Below are positions 8,948 to 17,732 of a stretch of DNA of 64,000 bases, piece after piece (within the stretch, counting starts at the first letter, position 1; each line of letters begins with the position of its first letter). The notes below the pieces were generated by a model, which was given only the letters and a program-made list of their open reading frames with translations, had not been told where the DNA came from and did no database searches. A program made the position numbers and the translations under genes. The DNA is from UMGS1498 sp900552335. GTDB taxonomy: Bacteria; Bacillota_I; Bacilli_A; RF39; UBA660. Location of the stretch: the NCBI GenBank assembly GCA_902477075.1, contig CABSFU010000006.1:1-64000 (forward strand), read 5' to 3'.

Positions 8948-9082
8948 TTTTACTCTCCTATACAAGGAATAATTAATTTTTTTATATTATCCTTTTTTAT
9001 TTTTTAGTTAATTTATAAACTTAACAGAGATATTATATTATAATTAGTTTTATTTCTCAATCATTATCAATCAAATTTTTAT

Positions 9083-9112
9083 ATAAAAAAAGTAGGTTTT
9101 TTCACCTACCTT
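9083..9112 (-). terminator. Terminator of hsp20
   Basis: Stem GTAGGT / ACCTAC with a GAAAAA loop followed by T7 on the minus strand. Confidence 0.85.
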
Positions 9113-9127
9113 TTTGTAATTAAACTA

Positions 9128-9547
9128 TTAGTCTTCTATTTGGACATATTTTTTATTTGGAAGTTCTTTCTTTTCTTCTTTTTTAGGAACTTCTAATTTT
9201 AAAGTACCATTTTTAAAGGATGCTTTAATATCTTCTGTTGTAATTTGATCTCCAACGTAAAAGCTTCTTGAACATTCACCAAAATATCTTTCACGACGAA
9301 CAAATTTTCCTTTTTCTTTTTCATCCTTATCAGAAGTCATAGTAGCATGAATAGTTAAATAACCATCATCTACTGCAACTTTAATATCATCTTTGTCATA
9401 TCCTGGTAAATCAACAATAATAGAATAACTATCATCATGTTCTTTAATATCTGTTTTCATTACTTTACTTTCTTCTACATTAAAAAATGGATCTTTAAAC
9501 ATATCTTCTAACAAATCAAAATCTTTTCTTCTAGGTATCATCATCAT
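9128..9547 (-). CDS. Hsp20/alpha-crystallin family small heat shock protein
   Basis: About 139 residues starting MMMIPRRKDFDLLEDMF. The start is set by GGAAG 8 nt upstream of 9547; earlier in-frame codons are less likely. The alpha-crystallin domain runs from about residue 38, with the family signature SYSIIVDLPGYDKDDIKVA and FKNGTLKLEVPK near the end. It acts as an ATP-independent holdase for unfolding proteins. It is controlled by a CIRCE element and a sigma-A promoter immediately upstream, so it is part of the HrcA regulon. HrcA itself is not in the window. Confidence 0.95.
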   Translation of the reverse strand: MMMIPRRKDFDLLEDMFKDPFFNVEESKVMKTDIKEHDDSYSIIVDLPGYDKDDIKVAVDDGYLTIHATMTSDKDEKEKGKFVRRERYFGECSRSFYVGDQITTEDIKASFKNGTLKLEVPKKEEKKELPNKKYVQIED

Positions 9548-9643
9548 ATCCATTACTTCCTTTCTCTTTTGTGTTGACACCAAATAGGTAGCACATCATA
9601 TAACTTAATACCATGTAGGAGTTCCTTACCTCTTACACTTTAC

Positions 9644-9672
9644 ATTCTATCACATTTAATTAGCATTGTCAA
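9644..9672 (-). promoter_or_regulatory. hsp20 promoter overlapping CIRCE
   Basis: On the minus strand TTGACA (9672-9667) and TAGAAT (9649-9644) are spaced 17 nt. The -35 hexamer overlaps the CIRCE operator, so HrcA binding would block RNA polymerase. Confidence 0.85.
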
Positions 9673-9686
9673 TATGTGAGTGCTAA
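9660..9686. promoter_or_regulatory. CIRCE operator (HrcA site)
   Basis: TTAGCATTG, nine bases, then GAGTGCTAA. This matches the CIRCE consensus TTAGCACTC-N9-GAGTGCTAA with two mismatches in one arm. It abuts the stop codon of the membrane glycosyltransferase gene (9687). Confidence 0.9.
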
Positions 9687-11342
9687 TTATTTTATTATTT
9701 TATAATAAGTAGATTCAACATCGCTTTTCAATTCCAATAATTTTTCATATTTAGTATAATGACTTCCTTCTAATACTTTATTTAATATATCTTCTACATT
9801 TAACCAGTTTTTAATACATAATATAAATTCATTACTATTTATTAATTCATCGTTTTCTAATAATGAAAAATCATAATTATTTTCGTTTATAATTAAACTA
9901 GCTTTATAAGTTGCAAATTCTGGTAAAGAACTTAAATGGGTAAAAGAATTATCATATACATATACAAAATAATCATCTTTATAAGTAGTAGCAATATCCA
10001 TTGCTTTTTGGTAATCTTTATACAAATAAACAGGTTCGTTGTAGTAAAGTCCATTCACAGATAATAAAAGACTAATTGTGAAAAAGATTCCTTGTTTTTT
10101 TGTAGCAAAACTAAATAAATAGGCCACTCCAACTGCTATAATTGGAAATAATAACATAATATATCTAGAAGTATAATCTTCTCCTAAAAAAGGAGCTATT
10201 TTAGCGATAGTAAATAAATACATCATACTTGGTAAAAAGATTAAACTACAATAAAATATTTTTTTCTGATCTATTTTTGCTTTATTTTTTAGAATTAAGA
10301 TAAAATAAAGAACAAGAATGAGAAATAACAAATGTTTCATACCAAATAATTTATAAATTTGACTAAAGTAATAAATACAGCTTTGAATGATTGGCTTTGC
10401 TACTTCTCCCCCATCCCCTAATCCACGATAAGAAAAGAAAATATGATAAATACTAGCTGGATAAAATAAAATTCCAATAACAGCCGCTATCACATGCACA
10501 AAAAAATAGCGACCTAATTTTTGGTATTCTTTTTTGGTGAATAAATATGCAGATACAAGTAAAAAAACAAATACGATATAAATACAAAAATAATACTGTG
10601 TTAAAAAGCCAAATAAAATAGTAAAAATCCATGGATATTTTTTCTCTATTTTGAAATCTTCTTGAACGAATTTTATGGTTAGGTAAAGGTATAAAACGCT
10701 AAAAAAAGTTAACATCATATACATACGTTGAAACATTACCGTACTAATACATCCCATACTAGCTCCATATAAAATAATGGTTGGAATCGCCATTTTTTCA
10801 ATATTTAATTTTTCCATTATTTTTTTGATGATCCATAAAGTTCCTACAAAAAAGACTAAATTGATAGTAAATATAATGTATTTAGAAAATTGACCATAAA
10901 ATATAGTGGAGACAAAATGAACTAAAAAATAAAATAATGGTGGATGAACATCTCTGGCTTGATTATAATATACAGAAAAATAATTTAATACATCACCTTT
11001 TCCAATTGTTAAATAAGTAAAGGCATCTTCTTTTTGTCTAAAAATAGGTATTTCTTTGCTCAATGTTTCATCTTTTTTTAAAGTATCATAGTGAAAGAAA
11101 TAATTTTTGATATTAGTTATTTTATTTTTACTATTCCATACTTGATTATAAAATACATCTTGAGATGCTTCTGCATAACCATAAGGTCTATAAACATTAT
11201 CATAGGGATAATTACTAGAACCATAAGAAAAAATTTCATCTTCATGAAAACCTTGCTTTTGATTAATAAAATAAAACATCAAAATACATAAAAAAAACAC
11301 TGTTAAAAGAAACCATTTATTTTGACTAAACCATTTTTTCAT
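9687..11342 (-). CDS. GT-C type membrane glycosyltransferase (GT39/ArnT-like)
   Basis: 551 residues with about ten hydrophobic segments. The first luminal/extracytoplasmic loop carries HEDE (Glu34-Asp35-Glu36), the acidic motif typical of GT-C enzymes that use polyprenyl-phosphate sugars. DVHPPLFYF (about 131-139) is the other conserved loop motif of the PMT/GT39 group. It would transfer a sugar from a lipid-phosphate donor to an exported acceptor such as a wall polymer or protein. It is divergent from a DPM1/GtrB-type GT2, which could make that donor. The acceptor is unknown. Confidence 0.85.
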   Translation of the reverse strand: MKKWFSQNKWFLLTVFFLCILMFYFINQKQGFHEDEIFSYGSSNYPYDNVYRPYGYAEASQDVFYNQVWNSKNKITNIKNYFFHYDTLKKDETLSKEIPIFRQKEDAFTYLTIGKGDVLNYFSVYYNQARDVHPPLFYFLVHFVSTIFYGQFSKYIIFTINLVFFVGTLWIIKKIMEKLNIEKMAIPTIILYGASMGCISTVMFQRMYMMLTFFSVLYLYLTIKFVQEDFKIEKKYPWIFTILFGFLTQYYFCIYIVFVFLLVSAYLFTKKEYQKLGRYFFVHVIAAVIGILFYPASIYHIFFSYRGLGDGGEVAKPIIQSCIYYFSQIYKLFGMKHLLFLILVLYFILILKNKAKIDQKKIFYCSLIFLPSMMYLFTIAKIAPFLGEDYTSRYIMLLFPIIAVGVAYLFSFATKKQGIFFTISLLLSVNGLYYNEPVYLYKDYQKAMDIATTYKDDYFVYVYDNSFTHLSSLPEFATYKASLIINENNYDFSLLENDELINSNEFILCIKNWLNVEDILNKVLEGSHYTKYEKLLELKSDVESTYYKIIK

Positions 11343-11386
11343 ACTACCACCTTATATAAATTATAACATATTTTTTTCAAAATGTA

Positions 11387-11428
11387 TGACATTCTAATAT
11401 TTGTCAAGTATAAATTTTGTGATATAAT
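11387..11428 (+). promoter_or_regulatory. Promoter of the GT2 gene with overlapping inverted repeat
   Basis: TTGTCA at 11401-11406 and TATAAT at 11423-11428 (16-nt spacer). TGACA (11387) and TGTCA (11402) form an inverted repeat over the -35 in the divergent intergenic region; a shared operator is possible. Confidence 0.6.
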
Positions 11429-11509
11429 AATGCACGATGAAAAGACACGAAATATTCAAAATTTAAAAAAATTGAATATAATGTGTTATAATAAGCAAGA
11501 GGTGTTTTT

Positions 11510-12451
11510 ATGATTAGTATTATTGTTCCTTGCTTTAATGAAGAAGAAGCATTACCTATTTATTATTGTGAAATGAAAAAAATAATTAAAAAAATGAAAG
11601 ATGTGCCATTTGAATTGATTTTCATCAATGATGGTTCTACTGATAAAACATTGCATTTATTAAGAGAAATGGCAAAACAAGATCCGATGGTTAGATATAT
11701 TTCTTTTTCTAGAAACTTTGGAAAAGAAGCAGGTATTTTAGCAGGTTTAAAAGCAGCAAATGGCGATTATGTTGCCATGATGGATGTCGATTTACAAGAT
11801 CTACCTGAATTATTGATTGAAATGTATGAAGAACTTGAGAAGAAAGAATATGATTGCATAGCTACTAGAAGTGTTTCCAGAAATGGTTACTCCCCTATTC
11901 GTAAATTTTTTACAAAATGTTATTATAAACTCATTAATAAAATAAGCAGAACAGAAATTGTAGATGGAGCTCGTGATTTCCGATTAATGACAAGACAAAT
12001 GGTCAATGCCATTTTAGAACTAGGTGAATACAATCGTTACTCTAAAGGTATTTTTTCATGGGTTGGATTTTCGACAAAATGGATTACTTTTGAAAATAGT
12101 GAAAGAAGTGCTGGTACAACCAAATGGAATTTTTGGAAATTATTTGCTTATTCTATGGAAAGTATTATAGGATTCTCAACAATGCCACTTTTAATATCTT
12201 CAATTGTTGGATGTGTTTTTTGTCTTATTTCCTTCATTATGATCTTAGTTATTATTGCAAAAACATTGATTTTTAGTGACCCTGTTGCAGGATGGCCAAG
12301 TATGGTTTGCATCATTTTTATGGTAAGTGGCATTCAACTGTTCTGTCTAGGTATTATGGGGCAATATTTATCAAAAACATATTTAGAAGTTAAAAAAAGA
12401 CCAATATATATTGTAAAAGAAACGGAAAAAGATATAGAAAAAAAAGCTTAA
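11510..12451 (+). CDS. Family 2 glycosyltransferase, polyprenyl-phosphate sugar synthase (GtrB/DPM1-like)
   Basis: 313 residues. The N-terminal GT2 domain has SIIVPCFNEEEALP, FINDGSTDKT and the metal-binding MDVDLQDLPE (DxD), then SRNFGKEAG. Two transmembrane helices follow at about 230-255 and 265-290. This layout fits enzymes that load glucose or a related sugar onto undecaprenyl phosphate on the cytosolic face. Its divergent neighbour is a GT-C enzyme that would consume the product. It ends in a bidirectional terminator shared with the convergent lipoprotein gene. Confidence 0.92.
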   Translation: MISIIVPCFNEEEALPIYYCEMKKIIKKMKDVPFELIFINDGSTDKTLHLLREMAKQDPMVRYISFSRNFGKEAGILAGLKAANGDYVAMMDVDLQDLPELLIEMYEELEKKEYDCIATRSVSRNGYSPIRKFFTKCYYKLINKISRTEIVDGARDFRLMTRQMVNAILELGEYNRYSKGIFSWVGFSTKWITFENSERSAGTTKWNFWKLFAYSMESIIGFSTMPLLISSIVGCVFCLISFIMILVIIAKTLIFSDPVAGWPSMVCIIFMVSGIQLFCLGIMGQYLSKTYLEVKKRPIYIVKETEKDIEKKA

Positions 12452-12467
12452 TATAAAGCTTTTTTTA
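12436..12467. terminator. Bidirectional terminator between GT2 and lipoprotein genes
   Basis: AAAGCTT and AAGCTTT arms flanked by A-rich sequence on one side and T7 on the other. Both stop codons lie inside it. Confidence 0.8.
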
Positions 12468-13302
12468 ATTGTTCAATATTTTGATTAAATAAAGTAATAT
12501 AATCTTCTTTGTTTGCTTTTTCCTTATCTGTTAAATTAGATAATTTATGGATTGTTAATAATTCGGCTTTTGTTTTATCTACTACTCTATTGACAACATC
12601 TGATGAATTGTTAGCATCTAAAGTTAAAATATACTTATTGCTCATTTTATTCAAATGATTAATGGCATCACTTATCATTTTATCTGTTACTGTATTACTA
12701 TCTAATGAAATGATATTAAAACCATATTTTTCTAAGAATGTCAAAGTATTAGTATCTGTGATAATAGTAGTAGTAGTTGCATTTTCATATAACAATTTTA
12801 ATTTTGCATCTAAATTAGATATTTTAATTTTTAAATTCTCATAATTTTCTTCAATACTGTTTTTTAAATAATGATTTGTAATATAATCATTCAAACCGTT
12901 TTTAATATTTAGAGCCATCATTAAGAAATTTGAAGGATCTAGCCATATTTCCTCTACTGAATTGCTATATTCTATTGTACTAGAAGCATCAATAATCATT
13001 AAATTATGATTATTATTTACCATATCAATCACATAATCTTTTTCTTTTGTAAGTCCATTAAAAATGTACATATCTGCTTTACTGTAATCTCTAATTTGTT
13101 TTTCAGTTAAAGAATAATTATTGATATCTACTCCATTTGGATAAATACTTTTGATTATACTATGTTCTCCATATAAATTGTCCACAATATATTCAATTGG
13201 ATAAGAAGTACTATAAATAGTAATATCTTCTAGATTATCTCTTTTAAAGCAGCCCGTTACTAGTAACAAAGATAAACATAATATTAATTTTACTTTCTTC
13301 AT
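12448..13302 (-). CDS. ZnuA/TroA-like substrate-binding lipoprotein with non-canonical metal site
   Basis: 284 residues with a lipoprotein signal peptide and lipobox LVTGC. The fold pattern of cluster A-I metal-binding proteins is visible: YSTSYPIEYIVDNL, the PNGVDINNY loop, EEIWLDPSN, and TFLEKYGFNIISL. At the positions where ZnuA-like proteins have His ligands (normally DPHxY, DPHxWLDP and the HxxF loop) this protein has DINNY, EEIWLDP and DTNTLTF. It may bind a different ligand or no metal. No ABC permease or ATPase is adjacent. It overlaps yidD by 4 nt. Confidence 0.8.
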   Translation of the reverse strand: MKKVKLILCLSLLLVTGCFKRDNLEDITIYSTSYPIEYIVDNLYGEHSIIKSIYPNGVDINNYSLTEKQIRDYSKADMYIFNGLTKEKDYVIDMVNNNHNLMIIDASSTIEYSNSVEEIWLDPSNFLMMALNIKNGLNDYITNHYLKNSIEENYENLKIKISNLDAKLKLLYENATTTTIITDTNTLTFLEKYGFNIISLDSNTVTDKMISDAINHLNKMSNKYILTLDANNSSDVVNRVVDKTKAELLTIHKLSNLTDKEKANKEDYITLFNQNIEQLKKALY

Positions 13303-13523
13303 GATTTTTTCTTCCTTTCAGGTACTAAATCAATACCGCCTTTTGACAAAGGATTACATTTTAATAATCTTTTTATCGTATAATAAGTTCCTTTTATAAA
13401 ACCGTGTTTTTGAAAAGCTTCTAATGCATAATTGGAACAAGTTGGAATATATTTACAATTTTGATGAAAAGAACCTGGTATCTTTTGATAACATTTTATG
13501 AAATAAATGGCAATCTTTTTCAT
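13299..13523 (-). CDS. yidD: Membrane protein insertion efficiency factor YidD
   Basis: 74 residues with the family pattern IKCYQKIPGS, CKYIPTCSNYALEAFQKHG and LLKCNPLSKGGIDLVP. YidD helps YidC-dependent insertion of membrane proteins. It overlaps the genes on both sides by 4 nt (start inside the prepilin stop, stop inside the lipoprotein start), so the three are translationally coupled. Confidence 0.96.
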   Translation of the reverse strand: MKKIAIYFIKCYQKIPGSFHQNCKYIPTCSNYALEAFQKHGFIKGTYYTIKRLLKCNPLSKGGIDLVPERKKKS

Positions 13524-14251
13524 CCATTACAAGTATGTTCTAATTCATTATCATGATAGAAGATAGGAGCATTTTGTAAAGCTTTTTTTTGTTCTTCTGT
13601 AAAATCGGTAAAAGTATTCATATCAAATGTTACTTTCATTTCAAAATAAGATTCATTTTTATCGATTTGAGAAGTAATGCCGCTTTGATATTTTAAACGA
13701 TTATTCAAACTATCATAATTATTCATTTGAATTTGAAAACCAGCTAAATCCGATTTATTTTTACCAGAAATAAAATCAATTTGTTTGACTAGTTGATTAT
13801 TTACATAATAAAGGGTTCTATCATCTTTTAATGTATAACGTACAGCAGAAGCATCTTTTGTACAGGTATTAATTTGATATGATGTTGTATTGTACGCTTG
13901 ACAGGTTTCTCCCTTTTCTAATAATTCTGCTGTATATTTTTGATTAACATTCATTTTAATTTGAACAATACGATTAGATAACGTTTCGTCTATTTCAAAA
14001 GGAATTAAATTTTTATCTACTAGTGTCTGTAAAAAAACACATGCACTTTGTCCTTCTTTAAAGGGATAATCATTAATATTTGATTTAGCATAATTAATTG
14101 CTGCTGAAGAAATTAATTCTATTTTTTCATTTTCTCTTTCTTCTTCTTTATCATTAAAAATTTTAAATAATGCTGGATAAGCAACAGCCGTAATTAAAGC
14201 TAATAAAACTGTTACTCCTAATAGTTCTGCTAAAGTAAAACCTTTTTTCAT
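13520..14251 (-). CDS. Prepilin-like (type II pseudopilin-like) protein
   Basis: The start at 14251 gives MKKGFTLAELLGVTVLLALI, a class III prepilin signal with cleavage after Gly and Glu at +5. About 243 residues. The remainder is soluble with paired Cys (SACVFLQT, GETCQAY, INTCTKD, EHTCNG) that could form disulfides outside the cell. No pilus ATPase or prepilin peptidase is visible in the window. It is coupled to yidD and sits 46 bp after a ZIP transporter. Confidence 0.85.
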   Translation of the reverse strand: MKKGFTLAELLGVTVLLALITAVAYPALFKIFNDKEEERENEKIELISSAAINYAKSNINDYPFKEGQSACVFLQTLVDKNLIPFEIDETLSNRIVQIKMNVNQKYTAELLEKGETCQAYNTTSYQINTCTKDASAVRYTLKDDRTLYYVNNQLVKQIDFISGKNKSDLAGFQIQMNNYDSLNNRLKYQSGITSQIDKNESYFEMKVTFDMNTFTDFTEEQKKALQNAPIFYHDNELEHTCNG

Positions 14252-14297
14252 ATTCTCACCATTTTTATTATACATAAATTTTCTTTCTATTGTCAAA

Positions 14298-15044
14298 CTA
14301 TTCAAAGAAAAGTGTTAACAAGAAAATAGCAATTCCTGAAAGAAGTCCTAATATTGTTATTTTTTTATTTTTAATTGTTTTTATTTCTGGTATTAATTCA
14401 AAGAAAACAATATAAATAATCATTCCTACTGTAATGGATAATAAAATACCTCTAATGACATCATTAATAACACCCGATAGTAGGAACATTAAAATACCTC
14501 CTACCATAGTAGATAGAACAATAGGAAGCATAATAAGAAGTGTTTTCTTTTTATTATTGTTAAATTTATATAAAGTAGATGTAATCATAATACCAAGGGG
14601 AATATTATGAAGACTAATTCCAATTGCTAGTAAAAGTCCCAAGTTATGATTAGTCATAGCTGTACTATAAATAGCCATTCCCTCAATTAAATTATGTAAA
14701 ATTAAAGCAATACTAGATACCATTCCAATATGAAATAAATTTTCATTGCTTACGTGTTCTTCATGATCATGATCTGGTATAAACAAATCTAAAATTTTTA
14801 GTAAGAAAATACCAATTAAAGATAGCATAATTACAATGATAATATTGGTTAAAAACGGAAACGTTTCACTTAATAAAGAAAGGGCTTCTGGGATAATCTC
14901 AAATAATAATAATGTAATCATTACGCCAGTTGCCATACTAATAGAAAAATTCGTTAATTTTTGGTTATTTTTTAAAAGAAATACAATAAAGGTACCTATT
15001 AAAATAGAGATACCTGCTAACAGTGTCATTCCTATTCCAAACAT
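14298..15044 (-). CDS. ZIP family divalent metal transporter
   Basis: 248 residues from the ATG at 15044 (AGGAGG 6 nt upstream). Eight hydrophobic segments. A His-rich cytosolic loop (DHDHEEH) precedes the paired metal-path motifs HNLIEG and HNIPLG of the ZIP family (ZupT-like). It probably imports Zn2+ or another divalent metal. It starts 1 nt after the LCP stop codon, so it is coupled to LCP. A ZnuA-like lipoprotein lies downstream in the same run, which may hint at metal handling. Confidence 0.92.
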   Translation of the reverse strand: MFGIGMTLLAGISILIGTFIVFLLKNNQKLTNFSISMATGVMITLLLFEIIPEALSLLSETFPFLTNIIIVIMLSLIGIFLLKILDLFIPDHDHEEHVSNENLFHIGMVSSIALILHNLIEGMAIYSTAMTNHNLGLLLAIGISLHNIPLGIMITSTLYKFNNNKKKTLLIMLPIVLSTMVGGILMFLLSGVINDVIRGILLSITVGMIIYIVFFELIPEIKTIKNKKITILGLLSGIAIFLLTLFFE

Positions 15045-15045
15045 A

Positions 15046-17016
15046 TTATTCCTCCTGTGGAAGTAAATCGTCAATCGTTACTTCTTTTTCAGTTTCTTTT
15101 TTATCATCTGTTTTAGAGTCTGTTTTCTCTTTTTTTTCTGAATTTGTTTTATTTTCTGCTTTATCATCTACTTTTGGTTCTTTTTTCACTGTTTCTTCTT
15201 TTGCTTTTTTAATAGTTAAAATCAAAGAAGATACCTTAGAAGCTAAAGTTCCAGGACTATAGTTTTGTTTGATTACAGTACCAACAATTCCAGCGGATTC
15301 TGTATCATAAACATAACTTACTTTAATACCTAATCTAGCAGCTGTTTTACCAGATTGATACTTACTGTCACCAGTGAAATCAGGGATTACTTTATAATCT
15401 GGTAATTGACTATAATTACCCTTTCCAATTACTTTTTCTTCATATTTTTCTTGACTGTCAAAAGAGAAAGTTTTAATCGTTTCTTTTTCTTTTAATCCTA
15501 AATTTTCTTTCATAGCATTTGATACTTCTGATACAGATTCATTATATAAAACATAGTCATATAAACTAAGATGAGAAGATGCATCATAGATATAAGCGTC
15601 TACTCCACTCAAATATAGTCTTTGCATACTAATTAACTCATCTACATTTCCAGACGCTTTGGTTAGAACATCTTTTCCAATATTATATAAAGACAATATT
15701 TCTGTTTTTGACATATTGGTTTCTAGGTTGTTACTGATTGTATCTAATAAACTTGTAACAGTATTAAAATCAGCTGTCGATTTTAATTTATTTAAAATAG
15801 CTTTTAAAACTTCTTGTTGATGTTGTCCTCTTACAAAATCGTTACTAACATAATTAGTCCATTTACTAGAACAATAACTAGGATTTGGATGCCTATTTCT
15901 CGCAAATGCTAATGCTTGTTCACCATTGATTGTTTGTAATCCTGCTTCTACATAGATAGTATTGCGTCCCCATTCTCTATTACTGTTTTGCTCACAGAAA
16001 GCATATGGAATATCGACATCAATTCCACCTATAGTATCTACTAATTTTACAACACCTTTAAAATTAACCTTTACATAATAATCAATTTTTACATCTAAAA
16101 AGTTTTGAATGGTATCTATCATACAACTTTCTCCATACCAAGCAGCATGTGTAATTTTATTCCTTTTTTGATTTGGAAAACAAGCAATTGGTACATAAGA
16201 ATCCCTTGGAATACTTAATATGGTTGTGCTTAAAGTTTTAGGATTAAAGGTGATTAACATTAGAGCATCTCCATTAAATGCAGCACCATTAATATCTTCT
16301 GCCTCTGAATCTACACCCATTAATAGGATGGTAAATGGTTCTGTCAATGATTTATTAGAAGATTGATTGGTAATTTCTTTTGTTTTGGTATAAATAATTT
16401 TTGTATCTTTTTCTAAATCTAAATTTAAACCATCTACATTTTGAAATCTTAAAACATAATTACTAGGTAAGAAAATATATTTTACTTCTCCAGATGCTAA
16501 AGCCTTGATTAAAGAAAAGTAGTCATCATATTCTTTTAAATTGTTTATTTTATTCTCACTAGCAATTTCTTTTGCAATTTCTGTTTCACTAGTGTTAGAG
16601 GAATTAGATAGAATTCCTACTTTATCATTAATATTTTTTATATTTTCATTTGTTTCTTCTTTTTGAGTTACAATACTTACAGAATATATTGTTTTATCTG
16701 ATGTTAAATTGTTTAATGTATTTAACGTATTTTGAATAAAATTAGAAATTAAAATTAATAAAATGGAATATATTATTAATAGAACTGTATATATAACAAA
16801 TCTTTTTGTTTTCTTTTTGTAATTGATGTAATAACGTAATGAAATACAAATAAACAAAAGTATTAAAATAAAAATAACAACAATTCGTATTAAGGTTTCA
16901 ATTCCTACTAAGCATAGTAAAGAATAAATAAAATATCCATTAGTAAATAATAACAATAATAACATAACTAATAGGATTAATAATCTATAATTAAATCTTT
17001 TTACTTTATTTTTCAT
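15046..17016 (-). CDS. LytR-CpsA-Psr (LCP) family wall-polymer ligase with C-terminal PASTA-like domain
   Basis: 656 residues. Three N-terminal hydrophobic segments (within about 8-95) are followed by an extracytoplasmic LCP catalytic domain (about 225-430) with LSIPRDSYVPI, KITHAAWYG, VKVNFKGVVKLVDTIGGIDV and ALAFARNRH. LCP enzymes transfer lipid-linked glycopolymers to peptidoglycan or proteins. Residues about 540-610 (VIPDF, AARLGIKVSYVYD, VIKQNYSPG) resemble a PASTA domain, unusual on an LCP protein. The tail is a low-complexity Lys/Glu/Asp region. The gene is downstream of the tRNA-Cys/Gly promoter region but on the other strand. Confidence 0.92.
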   Translation of the reverse strand: MKNKVKRFNYRLLILLVMLLLLLFTNGYFIYSLLCLVGIETLIRIVVIFILILLFICISLRYYINYKKKTKRFVIYTVLLIIYSILLILISNFIQNTLNTLNNLTSDKTIYSVSIVTQKEETNENIKNINDKVGILSNSSNTSETEIAKEIASENKINNLKEYDDYFSLIKALASGEVKYIFLPSNYVLRFQNVDGLNLDLEKDTKIIYTKTKEITNQSSNKSLTEPFTILLMGVDSEAEDINGAAFNGDALMLITFNPKTLSTTILSIPRDSYVPIACFPNQKRNKITHAAWYGESCMIDTIQNFLDVKIDYYVKVNFKGVVKLVDTIGGIDVDIPYAFCEQNSNREWGRNTIYVEAGLQTINGEQALAFARNRHPNPSYCSSKWTNYVSNDFVRGQHQQEVLKAILNKLKSTADFNTVTSLLDTISNNLETNMSKTEILSLYNIGKDVLTKASGNVDELISMQRLYLSGVDAYIYDASSHLSLYDYVLYNESVSEVSNAMKENLGLKEKETIKTFSFDSQEKYEEKVIGKGNYSQLPDYKVIPDFTGDSKYQSGKTAARLGIKVSYVYDTESAGIVGTVIKQNYSPGTLASKVSSLILTIKKAKEETVKKEPKVDDKAENKTNSEKKEKTDSKTDDKKETEKEVTIDDLLPQEE

Positions 17017-17136
17017 AACAACCTCCGAGTACTATATCATTATAACCTTTTTTCTAAATATTCACAATATTCAACAATTATTTTTTCCATATTTCAAATT
17101 TTTTTACACGTATTTTTATTTTTTTAATAAAATATA

Positions 17137-17165
17137 TTGTCAGATGAAATTATTTTTGTTATAAT
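17137..17165 (+). promoter_or_regulatory. Promoter of the tRNA-Cys/tRNA-Gly operon
   Basis: TTGTCA at 17137-17142 and TATAAT at 17160-17165, 17-nt spacer. Confidence 0.8.
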
Positions 17166-17178
17166 TAAATCACGTTTT

Positions 17179-17252
17179 GGGTCTATAGCCAAGTGGTAAG
17201 GCGTGGGACTGCAACTCCCTGATCGTTGGTTCAAATCCGACTAGGCCCTCCA
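17179..17252 (+). tRNA. tRNA-Cys (GCA)
   Basis: Acceptor arms GGGTCTA and TAGGCCC, loop CTGCAAC with anticodon GCA, T-loop GGTTCAAAT, discriminator T and encoded CCA ending at 17252. Confidence 0.95.
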
Positions 17253-17258
17253 AAAAAT

Positions 17259-17332
17259 GCAGGTGTGGTTCAATGGTAGAATGCGACCTTGCCAAGGTTG
17301 AGACGCGAGTCCGATTCTCGTCACTTGCTCCA
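17259..17332 (+). tRNA. tRNA-Gly (GCC); probable IME attachment site at its 3' end
   Basis: Acceptor arms GCAGGTG and CACTTGC, loop TTGCCAA with anticodon GCC, encoded CCA at 17330-17332. Its last bases plus the next T form GCTCCAT, a heptamer repeated at the left ends of the two other elements (about 21669 and 27746). Confidence 0.95.
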
Positions 17333-17399
17333 TAAGGAAATACGCTCGAACTTTTCGAGCTTTTTTAATACAACTAACTCAATTTGGGTTAGTTTTTTT
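17327..17399 (+). repeat. IME left-end leader A: GCTCCAT plus two hairpins
   Basis: GCTCCAT (17327-17333) is followed by GGAAAT, hairpin 1 (GCTCGAA/TTCGAGC, 17344-17360, with T6) and hairpin 2 (AACTAAC/GTTAGTT, 17372-17394, with T7). Hairpin 1 also serves as the tRNA terminator. The same order (GCTCCAT, a GAAC-containing hairpin, a terminator hairpin, then an MxNII start codon) recurs at 21669 and 27746. Confidence 0.7.
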
Positions 17400-17469
17400 G
17401 TGTACCTGCTTCAACGCGCAAAGTTTGGAAGTCATACAAAGACTATCCTACAAAGAAAGGATGGTATTT

Positions 17470-17732
17470 ATGGTAAATATTATTAAGCAAGAAGTTGTTA
17501 TTGAAGAATCATTAAAAAAGAAGTTAGAACTAATATGTGAGTTTTCAAATACTACTCTAAAAATCATAAATGGTAGTATAAGAAAAATTGATAGAACTAA
17601 CTTAACCTATGTTGAACCACATAGAATAATAATTAATGATATAACATTCTTGCTTTTAATTATTCTAATGAGATATTTATTGAAAACCTATCTAATAAAA
17701 TAAAACTATCGGAATTAGAAGAATATTTAATT
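17470..17732 (+). pseudogene. MxNII small gene, copy A, frameshifted
   Basis: Starts MVNIIKQEVV and stays collinear with the intact copy at 21764 (YVEPHRIIIND versus YVDPHKVKINN). One base is missing near 17652, so the native frame stops early; the matching continuation (LSELEEYL) is in the next frame. Its 3' end runs straight into the relaxase remnant. Function unknown. Confidence 0.75.

Noticed and set aside
10000..12000. CRISPR arrays or rRNA anywhere in the window
   Set aside because: No regularly spaced repeats or rRNA-like stretches were seen on reading.
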